From JBBPZA01 sp963797015 (GTDB taxonomy: Bacteria; Actinomycetota; Thermoleophilia; Solirubrobacterales; Solirubrobacteraceae): a DNA stretch of 64,000 nucleotides. Below, in pieces: positions 8,087 to 16,790 of the stretch (positions are counted from its first letter, which is position 1; every line of letters starts with the position of its first letter). Made by a program: the position numbers and the translations under genes. The stretch is taken from contig CAWCNV010000016.1 in assembly GCA_963797015.1 (NCBI GenBank), positions 186,001 through 250,000 of the forward strand. The letters run 5' to 3'. The notes under the pieces are model-generated. The model was not told the origin of the DNA. It worked only from the letters and a program-made list of their open reading frames with translations, and ran no database searches.

Positions 8087-9751
8087 ATGCAGATCAACCC
8101 GGACGAGATCACCAGCATCCTCAAGAGCCGCATCGAGGGACTGGACGAGGGCGGCGCCGAGCTCACCGAGGTCGGGACCGTGCTGTCCGTCGGCGACGGC
8201 ATCGCGCGCATCCACGGACTCGAGAACTGCATGTCGTTCGAGACTCTGTCGTTGCCGCACGACGTCACCGGCCTGGCCCTCAACCTCGAGGCCGACAACG
8301 TCGGCGCCGTGCTGTTCGGGGACTGGGAGGAGATCGTCGAGGGCGACACGGCCAAGCGCAACGACGAGCTGCTCGACGTGCCGGTGGGAGAGGAGCTGCT
8401 GGGCCGGATCGTCGATCCCCTCGGCCGGCCGCTCGACGGCAAGGGCGACGTCAACACGTCGCAGCGACGCCCCGCCGAGTTCAAGGCCCCGGGCGTGATC
8501 GAGCGCCAGCCGGTGAAGGAGCCGATGCAGACCGGGCTGAAGGCCATCGACGCGATGACCCCGATCGGCCGCGGCCAGCGCGAGCTCATCATCGGCGACC
8601 GCCAGATCGGCAAGACGGCGATCGCGATCGACACGATCATCAACAACAAGGACTCGGACCTGATCTCGATCTACGTCGCCGTCGGCCAGCGCATGTCGAC
8701 GGTGGTGCAGATCGCCGAGACGCTGGCCGACGCAAACGCGCTGGAGACCTCGATCGTGGTCGCGGCGCCGGCGGACGAGGCGGCGCCGATCAAGTTCCTC
8801 GCCCCCTACGCGGGCACGGCCATGGGCGAGTTCTTCACGTACTCGGGCCGGCACGCGCTGTGCATCTACGACGACCTGACCAAGCACGCCTACGCCTACC
8901 GGCAGATGTCGCTGCTGCTGCGCCGCCCGCCGGGCCGCGAGGCCTACCCGGGCGACGTCTTCTACCTGCACTCGCGCCTGCTCGAGCGTTCGTGCAAGCT
9001 CTCGGACGAGGAGGGCGGCGGCTCGCTCACCGCGCTGCCGATCATCGAGACGCAGGCCGGCGACGTGTCGGCTTACATCCCGACGAACGTGATCTCGATC
9101 ACCGACGGCCAGATCTACCTCGAGCCGAGCCTGTTCTACTCCGGCGTGCGCCCGGCCATCAACGTCGGGATCTCGGTCTCGCGCGTGGGGGGCAACGCGC
9201 AGATCAGCCCGATGAAGAAGGTCGCCGGCCGCCTGCGGCTCGAGCTCTCCCAGTACCGCGAGCTCGAGGCCTTCGCGCAGTTCGGCTCGGAGCTCGACCC
9301 CGACACGCAGGCCACGCTGGCCCGCGGCGAGCGCCTCGTCGCCGCCCTGAACCAGAAGGAGCGCTCGCCGCTGCCGGTCGAGGAGCAGGTCGTCCAGATC
9401 TACGCGGCCACCAACGGCTTCCTCGACCGCATCGTGGTCGAGAAGGTGCCCGAGTTCCTCGACGGCCTGGTCCAGCGGCTGCGCGCCGAGAAGGAGGACC
9501 TGCTCGAGAAGATCGCCGGCGGTGACTGGTCCGACGAGACGCTGGACGCGGTCAAGGGCGCGGTCGGCGAGTACGCCGACGACTTCGGCTACGACCTCGA
9601 CGAGGAGGGCCACCCTGTGGAGGCCGGCGACTCCGAGCGCGTCGCCGACCGCGACCGCCGCGCCGGTGGCGCCGGCGCCGTCGCCGACGAGGAGGCCGGC
9701 GAGGACGCTACGCGCGAGCAGCAGCGTGAGGAGGAGACAGCCCCGGCGTGA
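8087..9751 (+). CDS. atpA: F-type ATP synthase F1 subunit alpha
   Basis: 554 residues. Visible landmarks are the N-terminal beta barrel, the P-loop GDRQIGKTAIAI near residue 170, and the alpha signature region PAINVGISVSRVGGNAQ. The last 40 or so residues form an extra acidic/alanine-rich tail, as in many actinobacterial alpha subunits. It provides the non-catalytic nucleotide sites and part of the catalytic interface (Arg finger). The stop overlaps the atpG start (GTGA). Confidence 0.97.
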   Translation: MQINPDEITSILKSRIEGLDEGGAELTEVGTVLSVGDGIARIHGLENCMSFETLSLPHDVTGLALNLEADNVGAVLFGDWEEIVEGDTAKRNDELLDVPVGEELLGRIVDPLGRPLDGKGDVNTSQRRPAEFKAPGVIERQPVKEPMQTGLKAIDAMTPIGRGQRELIIGDRQIGKTAIAIDTIINNKDSDLISIYVAVGQRMSTVVQIAETLADANALETSIVVAAPADEAAPIKFLAPYAGTAMGEFFTYSGRHALCIYDDLTKHAYAYRQMSLLLRRPPGREAYPGDVFYLHSRLLERSCKLSDEEGGGSLTALPIIETQAGDVSAYIPTNVISITDGQIYLEPSLFYSGVRPAINVGISVSRVGGNAQISPMKKVAGRLRLELSQYRELEAFAQFGSELDPDTQATLARGERLVAALNQKERSPLPVEEQVVQIYAATNGFLDRIVVEKVPEFLDGLVQRLRAEKEDLLEKIAGGDWSDETLDAVKGAVGEYADDFGYDLDEEGHPVEAGDSERVADRDRRAGGAGAVADEEAGEDATREQQREEETAPA

Positions 9752-10662
9752 GCCAGCGCGACGTCAAGAACCGCATCGCGAGCGTGAAGAACATCGAGAA
9801 GATCACGCGCGCGATGCAGATGGTGGCCGCGGCGCGGCTGCGGCGGGCCGAGCAGCGGATCGAGCACCTGCGCCCCTACGCGGACGCGATCCGGCGCATG
9901 ACGCGCCAGGCGGCGCAGGCGGCGGAGAACATCCCGAGCGTCCCGATCCTGAAGGAGCACGAGCAGGTCGGGAGCGTCGGCCTGCTGCTGGTGACGGGCG
10001 ACCGCGGCCTGGCCGGGGCCTTCAACTCCCAGATCATCCGCGCAGGAGTTCGCAACGCGCGGGCACACCAGGACGAGGGCCACGAGACGGTGTGGTTCGC
10101 CTCCGGGCGCCGCGGCGTCTCGTCGCTGACCTTTCGCGGCTACGAGCTGCAGGGCTCCTACGTCGGCTTCACCGACCGCCCGGCATACGCCAACGCACGC
10201 GAGATCGCCGCAGACGTGATGGCCTGCTACGTCGACCAGAAGGTCGACCGCGTGGAGATCATCTACAACCACTACGTCTCCGCCCTCACCCAGCGGGTGA
10301 CGCACGAGACGCTGCTCCCCCTCCAGCAGGCGAGTTTGATCGGCGAGGAGGACGAGGAGCCGGAGGCCGAGGACGAGGAGCACGACGTGCATGCCGGGAT
10401 GCGGGCGCTGGTCGAGTATGAGCCCGACCCCGAGGAGATCCTGCGCCGCCTCGTCCCCGACTACGTCGAGATCTCGATCTACCGCGCGCTGCTCGAGTCG
10501 ACCGCGTCCGAGCACGGCGCGCGCATGACCGCGATGCGCAACGCGTCCGAGAACGCGAAGGACCTGATGGACGACCTGACCCTGGAGATGAACCGCGCCC
10601 GCCAGGCGGAGATCACCCAGGAGATCATGGAGGTCGTGGCCGGCGCCGAGGCGCTTTCTTAG
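9748..10662 (+). CDS. atpG: F-type ATP synthase F1 subunit gamma
   Basis: 304 residues with the typical termini: an N-terminal helix starting VKNRIASVKNIEKITRAMQMV and a C-terminal helix (ARMTAMRNASENAKDLM) that form the coiled-coil rotor shaft. Between them, around residues 190-235, there is an acidic insertion (EEDEEPEAEDEE), longer than in E. coli; Mycobacterium also carries a gamma insertion nearby, but I cannot say they are related. The GTG start at 9748 overlaps the atpA stop. Confidence 0.95.
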   Translation: MSQRDVKNRIASVKNIEKITRAMQMVAAARLRRAEQRIEHLRPYADAIRRMTRQAAQAAENIPSVPILKEHEQVGSVGLLLVTGDRGLAGAFNSQIIRAGVRNARAHQDEGHETVWFASGRRGVSSLTFRGYELQGSYVGFTDRPAYANAREIAADVMACYVDQKVDRVEIIYNHYVSALTQRVTHETLLPLQQASLIGEEDEEPEAEDEEHDVHAGMRALVEYEPDPEEILRRLVPDYVEISIYRALLESTASEHGARMTAMRNASENAKDLMDDLTLEMNRARQAEITQEIMEVVAGAEALS

Positions 10663-10682
10663 GAACAGGAGAAACCGAGCCG

Positions 10683-12158
10683 ATGGAAGCAAGCACCCAG
10701 GAACGGCAGGGGCAGGAGAGCGCCGACGGTCGCAACGTGGGCCGCGTCGAGGAGATCACCGGCGTGGTCATCGAGGTCGCCTTTTCGGACCAGCTACCCG
10801 AGATCAACCACGCGCTGCACATCAAGCGCAGCAAGGCGATGCAGGAGGGCCAGGGCGAGAACGTGCCCGACACTGGTGGAGACATCCTGGTCTGCGAGGT
10901 CCAGCAGCACCTCGGCGACGACCGCGTGCGCGCGGTCGCGATGGACTCGACCGACGGCCTGCAGCGCGGCACCGAGGTGCTGGACACCGGCGGCCCGATC
11001 ACCGTGCCGGTCGGGCGCGAGACCCTCGGCCGGCTGTTCAATCTCCTCGGCGAGACGATCGACCACGGCGAGCAGGTGCAGACCGAGGAGCGCTGGCCGA
11101 TCCACCGCGAGGCTCCGGAAGTCACCGACCTCACCCCGACCACCGAGATGTTCGAGACCGGCATCAAGGTCGTCGACCTGCTGGCGCCCTACGCAAAGGG
11201 CGGCAAGGTCGGGCTGTTCGGCGGCGCCGGGGTCGGCAAGACCGTGGTGATTCTCGAGCTGATCCACAACCTGGCCCAGGAGCACGGCGGCCTGTCGGCC
11301 TTCTGCGGCGTGGGCGAGCGCACGCGCGAGGGCAACGACCTCTACCTGGAGATGACCGAGTCGGGCGTCATCGACAAGACGATGCTCGTCTTCGGCCAGA
11401 TGAACGAGCCGCCGGGCGCGCGCATGCGCGTCGCGCTGTCGGGGCTGACCATGGCGGAGTACTTCCGCGACACCGAGGGGCAGGACGTTCTGCTCTTCAT
11501 CGACAACATCTTCCGGTTCGTGCAGGCCGGCTCGGAGGTCTCGGCGCTGCTGGGGCGCATGCCCTCGCAGGTCGGCTACCAGCCCACGTTGGAGACGGAG
11601 ATGGGCCAGCTCCAGGAGCGCATCACCTCCACGCGGCGGGGCTCGGTCACCTCGGTGCAGGCGATCTACGTGCCCGCGGACGACCTCACCGACCCGGCGC
11701 CGGCCTCGGTGTTCGCGCATCTCAACGCGACCACCGTGCTCTCGCGGTCGATCTCCGAGAAGGGCATCTACCCGGCGGTCGACCCGCTGGACTCGACCTC
11801 CACGATCCTCAAGCCCGACATCGTGGGTGAGGAGCACTTCACGGTGGCCAACGAGGTCAAGGAGGTCCTGCAGCGCTACAAGGAGCTACAGGACATCATC
11901 GCGATCCTCGGCATCGACGAGCTCTCGGACGAGGACAAGCTCGCGGTCAACCGCGCGCGGCGGATCGAGCGCTTTCTCTCACAGCCCTTCAACGTGGCCG
12001 AGCAGTTCACGGGCACGCCGGGCGCCTACGTGCCGATCGCGGAGTCGATCCGGGGCTTCAAGGAGATCCTCAACGGCGACCACGACGACGTCCCCGAGCG
12101 CGCCTTCCTGCTCAAGGGCACGATCGACGACGTCGTGCAGGACGCGCGCGGAGAGTAA
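10683..12158 (+). CDS. atpD: F-type ATP synthase F1 subunit beta (catalytic)
   Basis: 491 residues with P-loop GGAGVGKTVVILELIHN (about residue 180), the Walker B strand region VLLFIDNIFRFVQAGSEVSALLGR, and the DELSEE-type loop (IDELSDEDKLAV). It carries the three catalytic sites that make ATP. The N-terminus has a charged extension of about 20 residues before the barrel. The final base of its TAA is the first base of the atpC ATG. Confidence 0.97.
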   Translation: MEASTQERQGQESADGRNVGRVEEITGVVIEVAFSDQLPEINHALHIKRSKAMQEGQGENVPDTGGDILVCEVQQHLGDDRVRAVAMDSTDGLQRGTEVLDTGGPITVPVGRETLGRLFNLLGETIDHGEQVQTEERWPIHREAPEVTDLTPTTEMFETGIKVVDLLAPYAKGGKVGLFGGAGVGKTVVILELIHNLAQEHGGLSAFCGVGERTREGNDLYLEMTESGVIDKTMLVFGQMNEPPGARMRVALSGLTMAEYFRDTEGQDVLLFIDNIFRFVQAGSEVSALLGRMPSQVGYQPTLETEMGQLQERITSTRRGSVTSVQAIYVPADDLTDPAPASVFAHLNATTVLSRSISEKGIYPAVDPLDSTSTILKPDIVGEEHFTVANEVKEVLQRYKELQDIIAILGIDELSDEDKLAVNRARRIERFLSQPFNVAEQFTGTPGAYVPIAESIRGFKEILNGDHDDVPERAFLLKGTIDDVVQDARGE

Positions 12159-12568
12159 TGGCCCGTACGAAATTCTCCGTCGAGGTCCTCACCCCCGAGG
12201 GGGAGGTCTTCAACGAGGAGGTGGAGATGGTCTCCACCCGCACGACCGCGGGCTCGATCGGCGTGCTGGCCAACCACACCCCGGTGCTGGGCATCCTCGA
12301 CCCGACCGAGCTGCGCCTCTACCGATCGGAGTCCGACGTCGTGCGCTTCGCCCAGGGGGAGGGCTATCTGCAGGTGGGCGCGAACCGCGTGCTCGTGCTC
12401 GTCGAGGAGGCGACGGCGCCCGAGGACCTCGACCGCGCAGAGCTCGAGGACCGGCTGCGCCGCGCCGAGCAGGAACTCGACCAGGCCGAGGAAGACTCCG
12501 AGCAGCGCCGCCTCGCCGAGCGCGAGCAGAGGCGGCTGCGCGCGTTCCTGCCGTTAGCCGGCGGCTAG
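12158..12568 (+). CDS. atpC: F-type ATP synthase F1 subunit epsilon
   Basis: 136 residues: an N-terminal beta sandwich (FSVEVLTPEGEVFNEEV, IGVLANHTPVLGIL) and a C-terminal helical hairpin rich in Glu/Arg. Epsilon joins gamma to the c-ring and in many bacteria inhibits ATP hydrolysis through its C-terminal helices. This is the last gene of the operon; a decayed gene on the opposite strand overlaps its last bases. Confidence 0.93.
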   Translation: MARTKFSVEVLTPEGEVFNEEVEMVSTRTTAGSIGVLANHTPVLGILDPTELRLYRSESDVVRFAQGEGYLQVGANRVLVLVEEATAPEDLDRAELEDRLRRAEQELDQAEEDSEQRRLAEREQRRLRAFLPLAGG

Positions 12569-12872
12569 AGCCCGGCGATCGCGAGGACCTCCGGGTCGGG
12601 CGTGACGTGGCCGTGGGGCCCGAGGTACTCGGGGTAGATCGCGCGGTAGCCGCGCCGGCGGGCGATCGCTCCCAGCGCGCCGAAGAGCGGGCCCTGGAGC
12701 CGCGGCGGCGGGCGGGTGAAGCTGATCACGTCCGTGAACTCCTGGGCCAGGAGCGCGAGCTGCAGGGGGTCGGGAGGCCCTTGGCGTTCGTGTGGCCGGC
12801 GTTGGCGAGGCCGAACAGCGTCGCGATCATGGTCACGAAGCGCGCGTCGAACGGCGAGAGCTCGACCAGCAC
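12565..12872 (-). pseudogene. remnant of a cupin-like protein: C-terminal part only, one frame break
   Basis: On the minus strand a protein-like stretch begins near 12872 (VLVELSPFDARFVTMI, then LFGLANAGHTNAKGLP), breaks at about 12773-12777, and continues in another frame (DPLQLALLAQEFTDVI to a GHVTPDPEVLAIAGL end at 12565). Restoring one base in the CCCGACCCCC run joins the two. The first words resemble what follows the barrel in cupin-domain proteins, but no barrel precedes them: upstream bases belong to the promoter and start of the M20 peptidase. I read this as a truncated and frameshifted remnant. The cupin origin is from memory of related proteins and is tentative. Confidence 0.5.
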
Positions 12873-12895
12873 CTGAGCGCGACATGACCCCTCCC

Positions 12896-12901
12896 TATCC
12901 T
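12896..12901 (+). promoter_or_regulatory. candidate -10 element (TATCCT) for the M20 peptidase gene
   Basis: TATCCT ends seven bases before the ATG at 12909 with no ribosome site between, fitting a leaderless transcript. Confidence 0.4.
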
Positions 12902-12908
12902 TCCGCAG

Positions 12909-14012
12909 ATGGACGAGCGGGCGCTCTGCGAGCGGCTCATCACCTATGACACGTCCACGCCCGACGGCCTGCGCGCCGCCGCCGGGTTCGTCAAGGGCTG
13001 CCTGGAGGCGGGGGACGTCGAGGTCGTCGCGCACGATCATCGCGGCCTGCCGGTGATCGCCGCCGACGTGGGAGCGCGGAGCGGGCCGACCGTGGTGCTC
13101 CACGGTCACCTGGACGTCGTGCCCGGGCGCCCGGGCCAATTCGAGCCCCGCGTCGAGGGCGATCGCATCTACGGCCGCGGCGCCTACGACATGAAGGGCG
13201 CCCTGGCCGCGATCCTGTGCGTGGTCAAGGACGCTGCGGCCCAGGACCGGGTGCGGGTGCGCTTCCTGTGCACGCCCGACGAGGAGTCCGAGGAGGTCGA
13301 GGAGCGCTCCACCGACGCGCTGGTCCGCGGCGGGCTGGAGGCCGACTTCGCGATCACCGGCGAGCCCACCGACCTGCACATCGGTGTCCAGTCAAAGGGC
13401 GTGCTGTTCATGCGCGTCGCGGTGGGCGGCACCGCCGCCCACGGGGCGACGCCGTGGCTCGGCGACAACGCGGTGGTCAAGGCCGTCGACGTGTTCCGTC
13501 AGATCGAGTCGCTGCCGTTCGCACGCGAGTCCTCGGAGCTGTTCGATCGCCCGTCGATCAACCTCGGTCGCATCTGGGGCGGAGATGCCGTCAACAAGGT
13601 CCCCGACCAGTGCACGATGGACGTCGACGTCCGCTACCTGCCAGGCCAGGACCCCAATGAGATCGTCGGGCAAGTGGCGGCGCTACCGGACGTCGAAGTG
13701 CTGCGGACCTTCAGCCGCGTGCCGGCGATCGTCCCCCGCACCAACGCCTACGTGCGCGCGCTGCGCGAGGCCGTCGGGCGCTCGACCCGCGGCGAGGCGC
13801 TCGGCGTCGGCCGCGACGGCTCGTCGGACGCGATCTCCTTCCTCGAGGCCGGGATCCCGGCGGTGGAGTTCGGACCGGTCGGCGCCGGGCACCACGGGCC
13901 CGAGGAGTGGGTCTCTATCTCCTCGCTGGCACAGTACCGGCGCGCGCTGGGTGACTTCGTGGCCGAGCTGCCGGAGCGGCTCGTGGCCGCCAACGGGGCG
14001 GCGCTGGCGTGA
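12909..14012 (+). CDS. M20-family zinc peptidase/deacylase (ArgE/DapE-like)
   Basis: 367 residues. Metal ligands of the M20 family are visible in order: LHGHLDVVP (His), GRGAYDMKGALAA (bridging Asp), CTPDEESEE (catalytic Glu pair), ITGEPTDL (Glu) and GAGHHGPEEW (His). The dimerisation domain sits in the middle (GTAAHGATP). Family members hydrolyse N-acyl or peptide bonds, for example N-acetylornithine or N-succinyl-diaminopimelate. No arginine or lysine pathway genes are adjacent, so the substrate is open; the coupled LCP gene might suggest a peptide or amino sugar, which is speculation. The GTGA overlap at 14009 couples it to the next gene. Confidence 0.85.
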   Translation: MDERALCERLITYDTSTPDGLRAAAGFVKGCLEAGDVEVVAHDHRGLPVIAADVGARSGPTVVLHGHLDVVPGRPGQFEPRVEGDRIYGRGAYDMKGALAAILCVVKDAAAQDRVRVRFLCTPDEESEEVEERSTDALVRGGLEADFAITGEPTDLHIGVQSKGVLFMRVAVGGTAAHGATPWLGDNAVVKAVDVFRQIESLPFARESSELFDRPSINLGRIWGGDAVNKVPDQCTMDVDVRYLPGQDPNEIVGQVAALPDVEVLRTFSRVPAIVPRTNAYVRALREAVGRSTRGEALGVGRDGSSDAISFLEAGIPAVEFGPVGAGHHGPEEWVSISSLAQYRRALGDFVAELPERLVAANGAALA

Positions 14013-15448
14013 ACCCGAAGCCGCCGCGCGCGAGCGCGGGCATGTGGAAGCGCTTCATCCTCGGCGGTGTCGTGATCTTCGTGCTCGCGGCTGCCTCGGC
14101 GGCGACGGCGGGCTTCATGGAGGTGCGCGACATCGCCTCGGCGCTGAGCCTGGGCAAGACCGTCCAGTTCGACCCCAACGACATCACCGCCGCCGAGGCC
14201 GGCAAGCCGCAGACGATCCTCCTGCTCGGATCCGACAAGCGCGCTGCGGGCGTGGTCGGGGCGGGCGGCGCCCGGTCGGACACGATCATGCTCGTCCGCC
14301 TCAATCCCGACGCGAACGCGATCACCGTGCTCAGCGTCCCGCGCGACCTGCGCGTCGACATCCCGGGCCACGGCAGCGACAAGATCAACGCCGCCTACGA
14401 CGAGGGCGGGCCCAAGCTCACGCTCAAGACCGTCAAGCAGCTGCTCGGGATCGAGATCAACCACGTCGTCAACGTCAACTTCAGCGGCTTCTCGGACATC
14501 ATCGACTCGCTCGGGTGCGTCTACCTCGACATCGACCGCCGCTACTTCAACGACAACGTGGCCTACGCCGACATCGACATCCAGCCCGGCTACCAGAAGG
14601 TCTGCGGCTACCAGGCGCTGGAGTTCGCGCGCTTCCGCGAGGAGGACACGGACCTCGTGCGCGCCGCGCGCCAGCAGGACGTCCTGCGCGAGGCCAAGGC
14701 GCAGGTGTCCAGCGGCAAGCTCTTCTCCCAGCGCCGCAAGCTGCTGCGGATCTTCGGCCGCTACGCCGAGACCGACAAGGGCCTGCGCTCGCCGACCCAG
14801 GTCCTGACGCTGCTCAAGCTCGCGCTCTTCTCGGCCAACAAGCCGGTGGCCCAGATCCAATTCCCGGCGATCATCCCCGCCGACCCGAACGACACCTACC
14901 TGCGCTACAAGCCCGAAGCGCTGCAGGCCGCGGTCCAGGCGTTCCTGACCGGGAAGGCCGCGATCGACTCCAAGGGCAAGTCGACGACCGACCGCAACCG
15001 CCGCCGCTCGCGCGGGGCGCAGCTCGAGGACGCCGAGCAGGCGGGCGAGAACGAGGTCGTCCCGATCACGAGCAAGGTGCCCTACCCGATCTACTTCCCG
15101 CGCATGCGGACCCCGGGCGCGACCTACGTCGACCCCCCGCGCGTCTACAACATCAAGGCCAATGGGCGCAACCACACCTCCTACCGCCTGGTGCTCAAAA
15201 AGGGCGGGTTCGGCGAGTACTACGGCGTCCAGGGAACGAGCTGGAAGGACCCGCCGATCCTCTCCGAGCCCCACGAGACGCTGAAGTTCGGCGGCCGCTC
15301 GTTCGACGTCTACTACGACGGCAACCGGATCCACATGGTGGCCTGGAAGTCCAGCCGCGCGGTCTACTGGATAACGAACACGCTGCTGCGGTCGATCAAG
15401 AACCGGGACATGCTCGCTATGGCCCGGTCGCTGAAGACGCTGCGCTGA
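14009..15448 (+). CDS. LytR-CpsA-Psr (LCP) family cell-wall polymer ligase
   Basis: 479 residues: a short cytosolic start, one membrane helix (FILGGVVIFVLAAASAATAGF) and an extracellular LCP domain with LLLGSDKR, ARSDTIMLVRLNP, VLSVPRDLRV and the VNVNFSGFSDIIDSLGGV-like segment (here LGCV). The Asp and Arg residues used for pyrophosphate binding are present. LCP enzymes move lipid-linked glycans onto peptidoglycan or, in mycobacteria, attach arabinogalactan. An additional C-terminal region of about 170 residues, after residue 310, is not part of the core fold and I do not recognise it. The sugar-nucleotide genes downstream fit a role in anchoring a surface polysaccharide. Confidence 0.88.
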   Translation: MNPKPPRASAGMWKRFILGGVVIFVLAAASAATAGFMEVRDIASALSLGKTVQFDPNDITAAEAGKPQTILLLGSDKRAAGVVGAGGARSDTIMLVRLNPDANAITVLSVPRDLRVDIPGHGSDKINAAYDEGGPKLTLKTVKQLLGIEINHVVNVNFSGFSDIIDSLGCVYLDIDRRYFNDNVAYADIDIQPGYQKVCGYQALEFARFREEDTDLVRAARQQDVLREAKAQVSSGKLFSQRRKLLRIFGRYAETDKGLRSPTQVLTLLKLALFSANKPVAQIQFPAIIPADPNDTYLRYKPEALQAAVQAFLTGKAAIDSKGKSTTDRNRRRSRGAQLEDAEQAGENEVVPITSKVPYPIYFPRMRTPGATYVDPPRVYNIKANGRNHTSYRLVLKKGGFGEYYGVQGTSWKDPPILSEPHETLKFGGRSFDVYYDGNRIHMVAWKSSRAVYWITNTLLRSIKNRDMLAMARSLKTLR

Positions 15449-15484
15449 GGCGAGCGCCGAATTACGCGCCGCATGAGCGACCGC

Positions 15485-15490
15485 TAGCCT
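15485..15490 (+). promoter_or_regulatory. candidate -10 element (TAGCCT) for the sugar-nucleotide genes
   Basis: TAGCCT ends ten bases before the ATG of the UDP-glucose dehydrogenase gene at 15501; no Shine-Dalgarno is visible. Confidence 0.4.
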
Positions 15491-15500
15491 TCCGCGCCCC

Positions 15501-16787
15501 ATGGGCGACCGCGAGCCGATAGGCGTCATCGGTACCGGCTATGTCGGGCTCGTCACGGCGGCGGGGTTCGCGGAGCTCGGCAACGAGGTCTGGTGCGTCG
15601 ACATCGACGCGTCGAAGATCGAGGCGCTCGAGCGGGGCGAGATCCCCATCTATGAGCCGGGGCTCGAGGAGCTGGTGGCCAAGAACCGGGATCGCCTGCA
15701 CTTCTCGACCGACCTGGCCGCGGCGCTGGAGCACGCGCGCCTGCTGTTCGTCGCGGTCGGGACGCCGCCCACCTACTCGGGCGACGCCGACCTGAGCGCC
15801 GTGCACGCGGTCGTCGACGCGATGCCGCCGTCCGCCCGCCACGCGCTGGTGATGAAGTCGACCGTCCCGGTGGGGACGGGGGCCTCGATCAAGCGCGTCT
15901 TCGCCGAGCGCGGCAAGGAGGGCTTCCGCTACGTCTCGTGCCCCGAGTTCCTCAAGGAGGGCACCGCGGTCGCGGACTTCCTCGAGCCCGACCGCGTGGT
16001 CGTCGGCGACGACGGGGACTGGTCGGGCGACGCCGTCGTCGACCTCTACGCGCCCCTCGGCGCCCCGCTCGTGCGCACGGACATCGCCTCGGCGGAGATG
16101 GTCAAGCTCGCGTCCAACGCCTTCCTGGCCACCAAGATCTCGTTCATCAACGAGATCGCCAACGTCTGCGAGGAGACCGGCGCGAACGTCATGGAGGTCG
16201 CTCGCGGCATGGGCCTCGACGACCGCATCGGCCCGAAGTTCCTGCAACCGGGGATCGGATTCGGTGGCAGCTGCTTTCCCAAAGATGTGAGTGCTTTGAA
16301 ACAGCTTGCTGGTAATTCGGGCTACCACTTCCAGCTCCTGACCGCGGTTATCGAGGTCAACGAGCTTCAGAAGCGACGTGTGATCGGCAAGTTGCAGAAG
16401 CACCTGGGGTCGCTGGTGGGCAAGCGCGTGGCGTTGTTGGGGCTGGCGTTCAAGCCCAACACCGACGACATGCGGGAGGCCTCTTCGCTGGTGCTCGCAG
16501 CGCGTCTGCAGGCCGACGGCGCGCGGGTCAGCGCCTTCGACCCGGTGGCCGAGGGCGAGGCGCGGAAGCTGATCCAGGGAGTGGACTTCGCCCACACCGC
16601 GGAGGGCGCCGTGGAGGGCGCCGACGCGGTCGTGCTGGTCACCGAGTGGCCCGAGTTCCGGGAGCTGGACTGGGGGGAGCTGGCGGGCCGCATGGCCGGC
16701 CGGCTCGTGGTGGACGGGCGCAACTTCCTCGACCTCGACGCGGTGCGCTCCGCCGGCTTGGCCTACGAGGGCGTGGGCCGGAGGTAA
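15501..16787 (+). CDS. ugd: UDP-glucose 6-dehydrogenase
   Basis: 428 residues. The NAD-binding N-terminus reads GVIGTGYVGLVTAAGFAELG, and the catalytic cysteine sits in GFGGSCFPKDVSAL (about residue 260). The C-terminal UDP-binding domain has the GLAFKPNTDDMREA signature. It oxidises UDP-glucose to UDP-glucuronate with two NAD+, feeding envelope polysaccharide synthesis together with the next two genes. Codons around bases 16258-16315, directly over the catalytic cysteine, are unusually AT-ending for this gene. Confidence 0.94.
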   Translation: MGDREPIGVIGTGYVGLVTAAGFAELGNEVWCVDIDASKIEALERGEIPIYEPGLEELVAKNRDRLHFSTDLAAALEHARLLFVAVGTPPTYSGDADLSAVHAVVDAMPPSARHALVMKSTVPVGTGASIKRVFAERGKEGFRYVSCPEFLKEGTAVADFLEPDRVVVGDDGDWSGDAVVDLYAPLGAPLVRTDIASAEMVKLASNAFLATKISFINEIANVCEETGANVMEVARGMGLDDRIGPKFLQPGIGFGGSCFPKDVSALKQLAGNSGYHFQLLTAVIEVNELQKRRVIGKLQKHLGSLVGKRVALLGLAFKPNTDDMREASSLVLAARLQADGARVSAFDPVAEGEARKLIQGVDFAHTAEGAVEGADAVVLVTEWPEFRELDWGELAGRMAGRLVVDGRNFLDLDAVRSAGLAYEGVGRR

Positions 16788-16790
16788 CGG

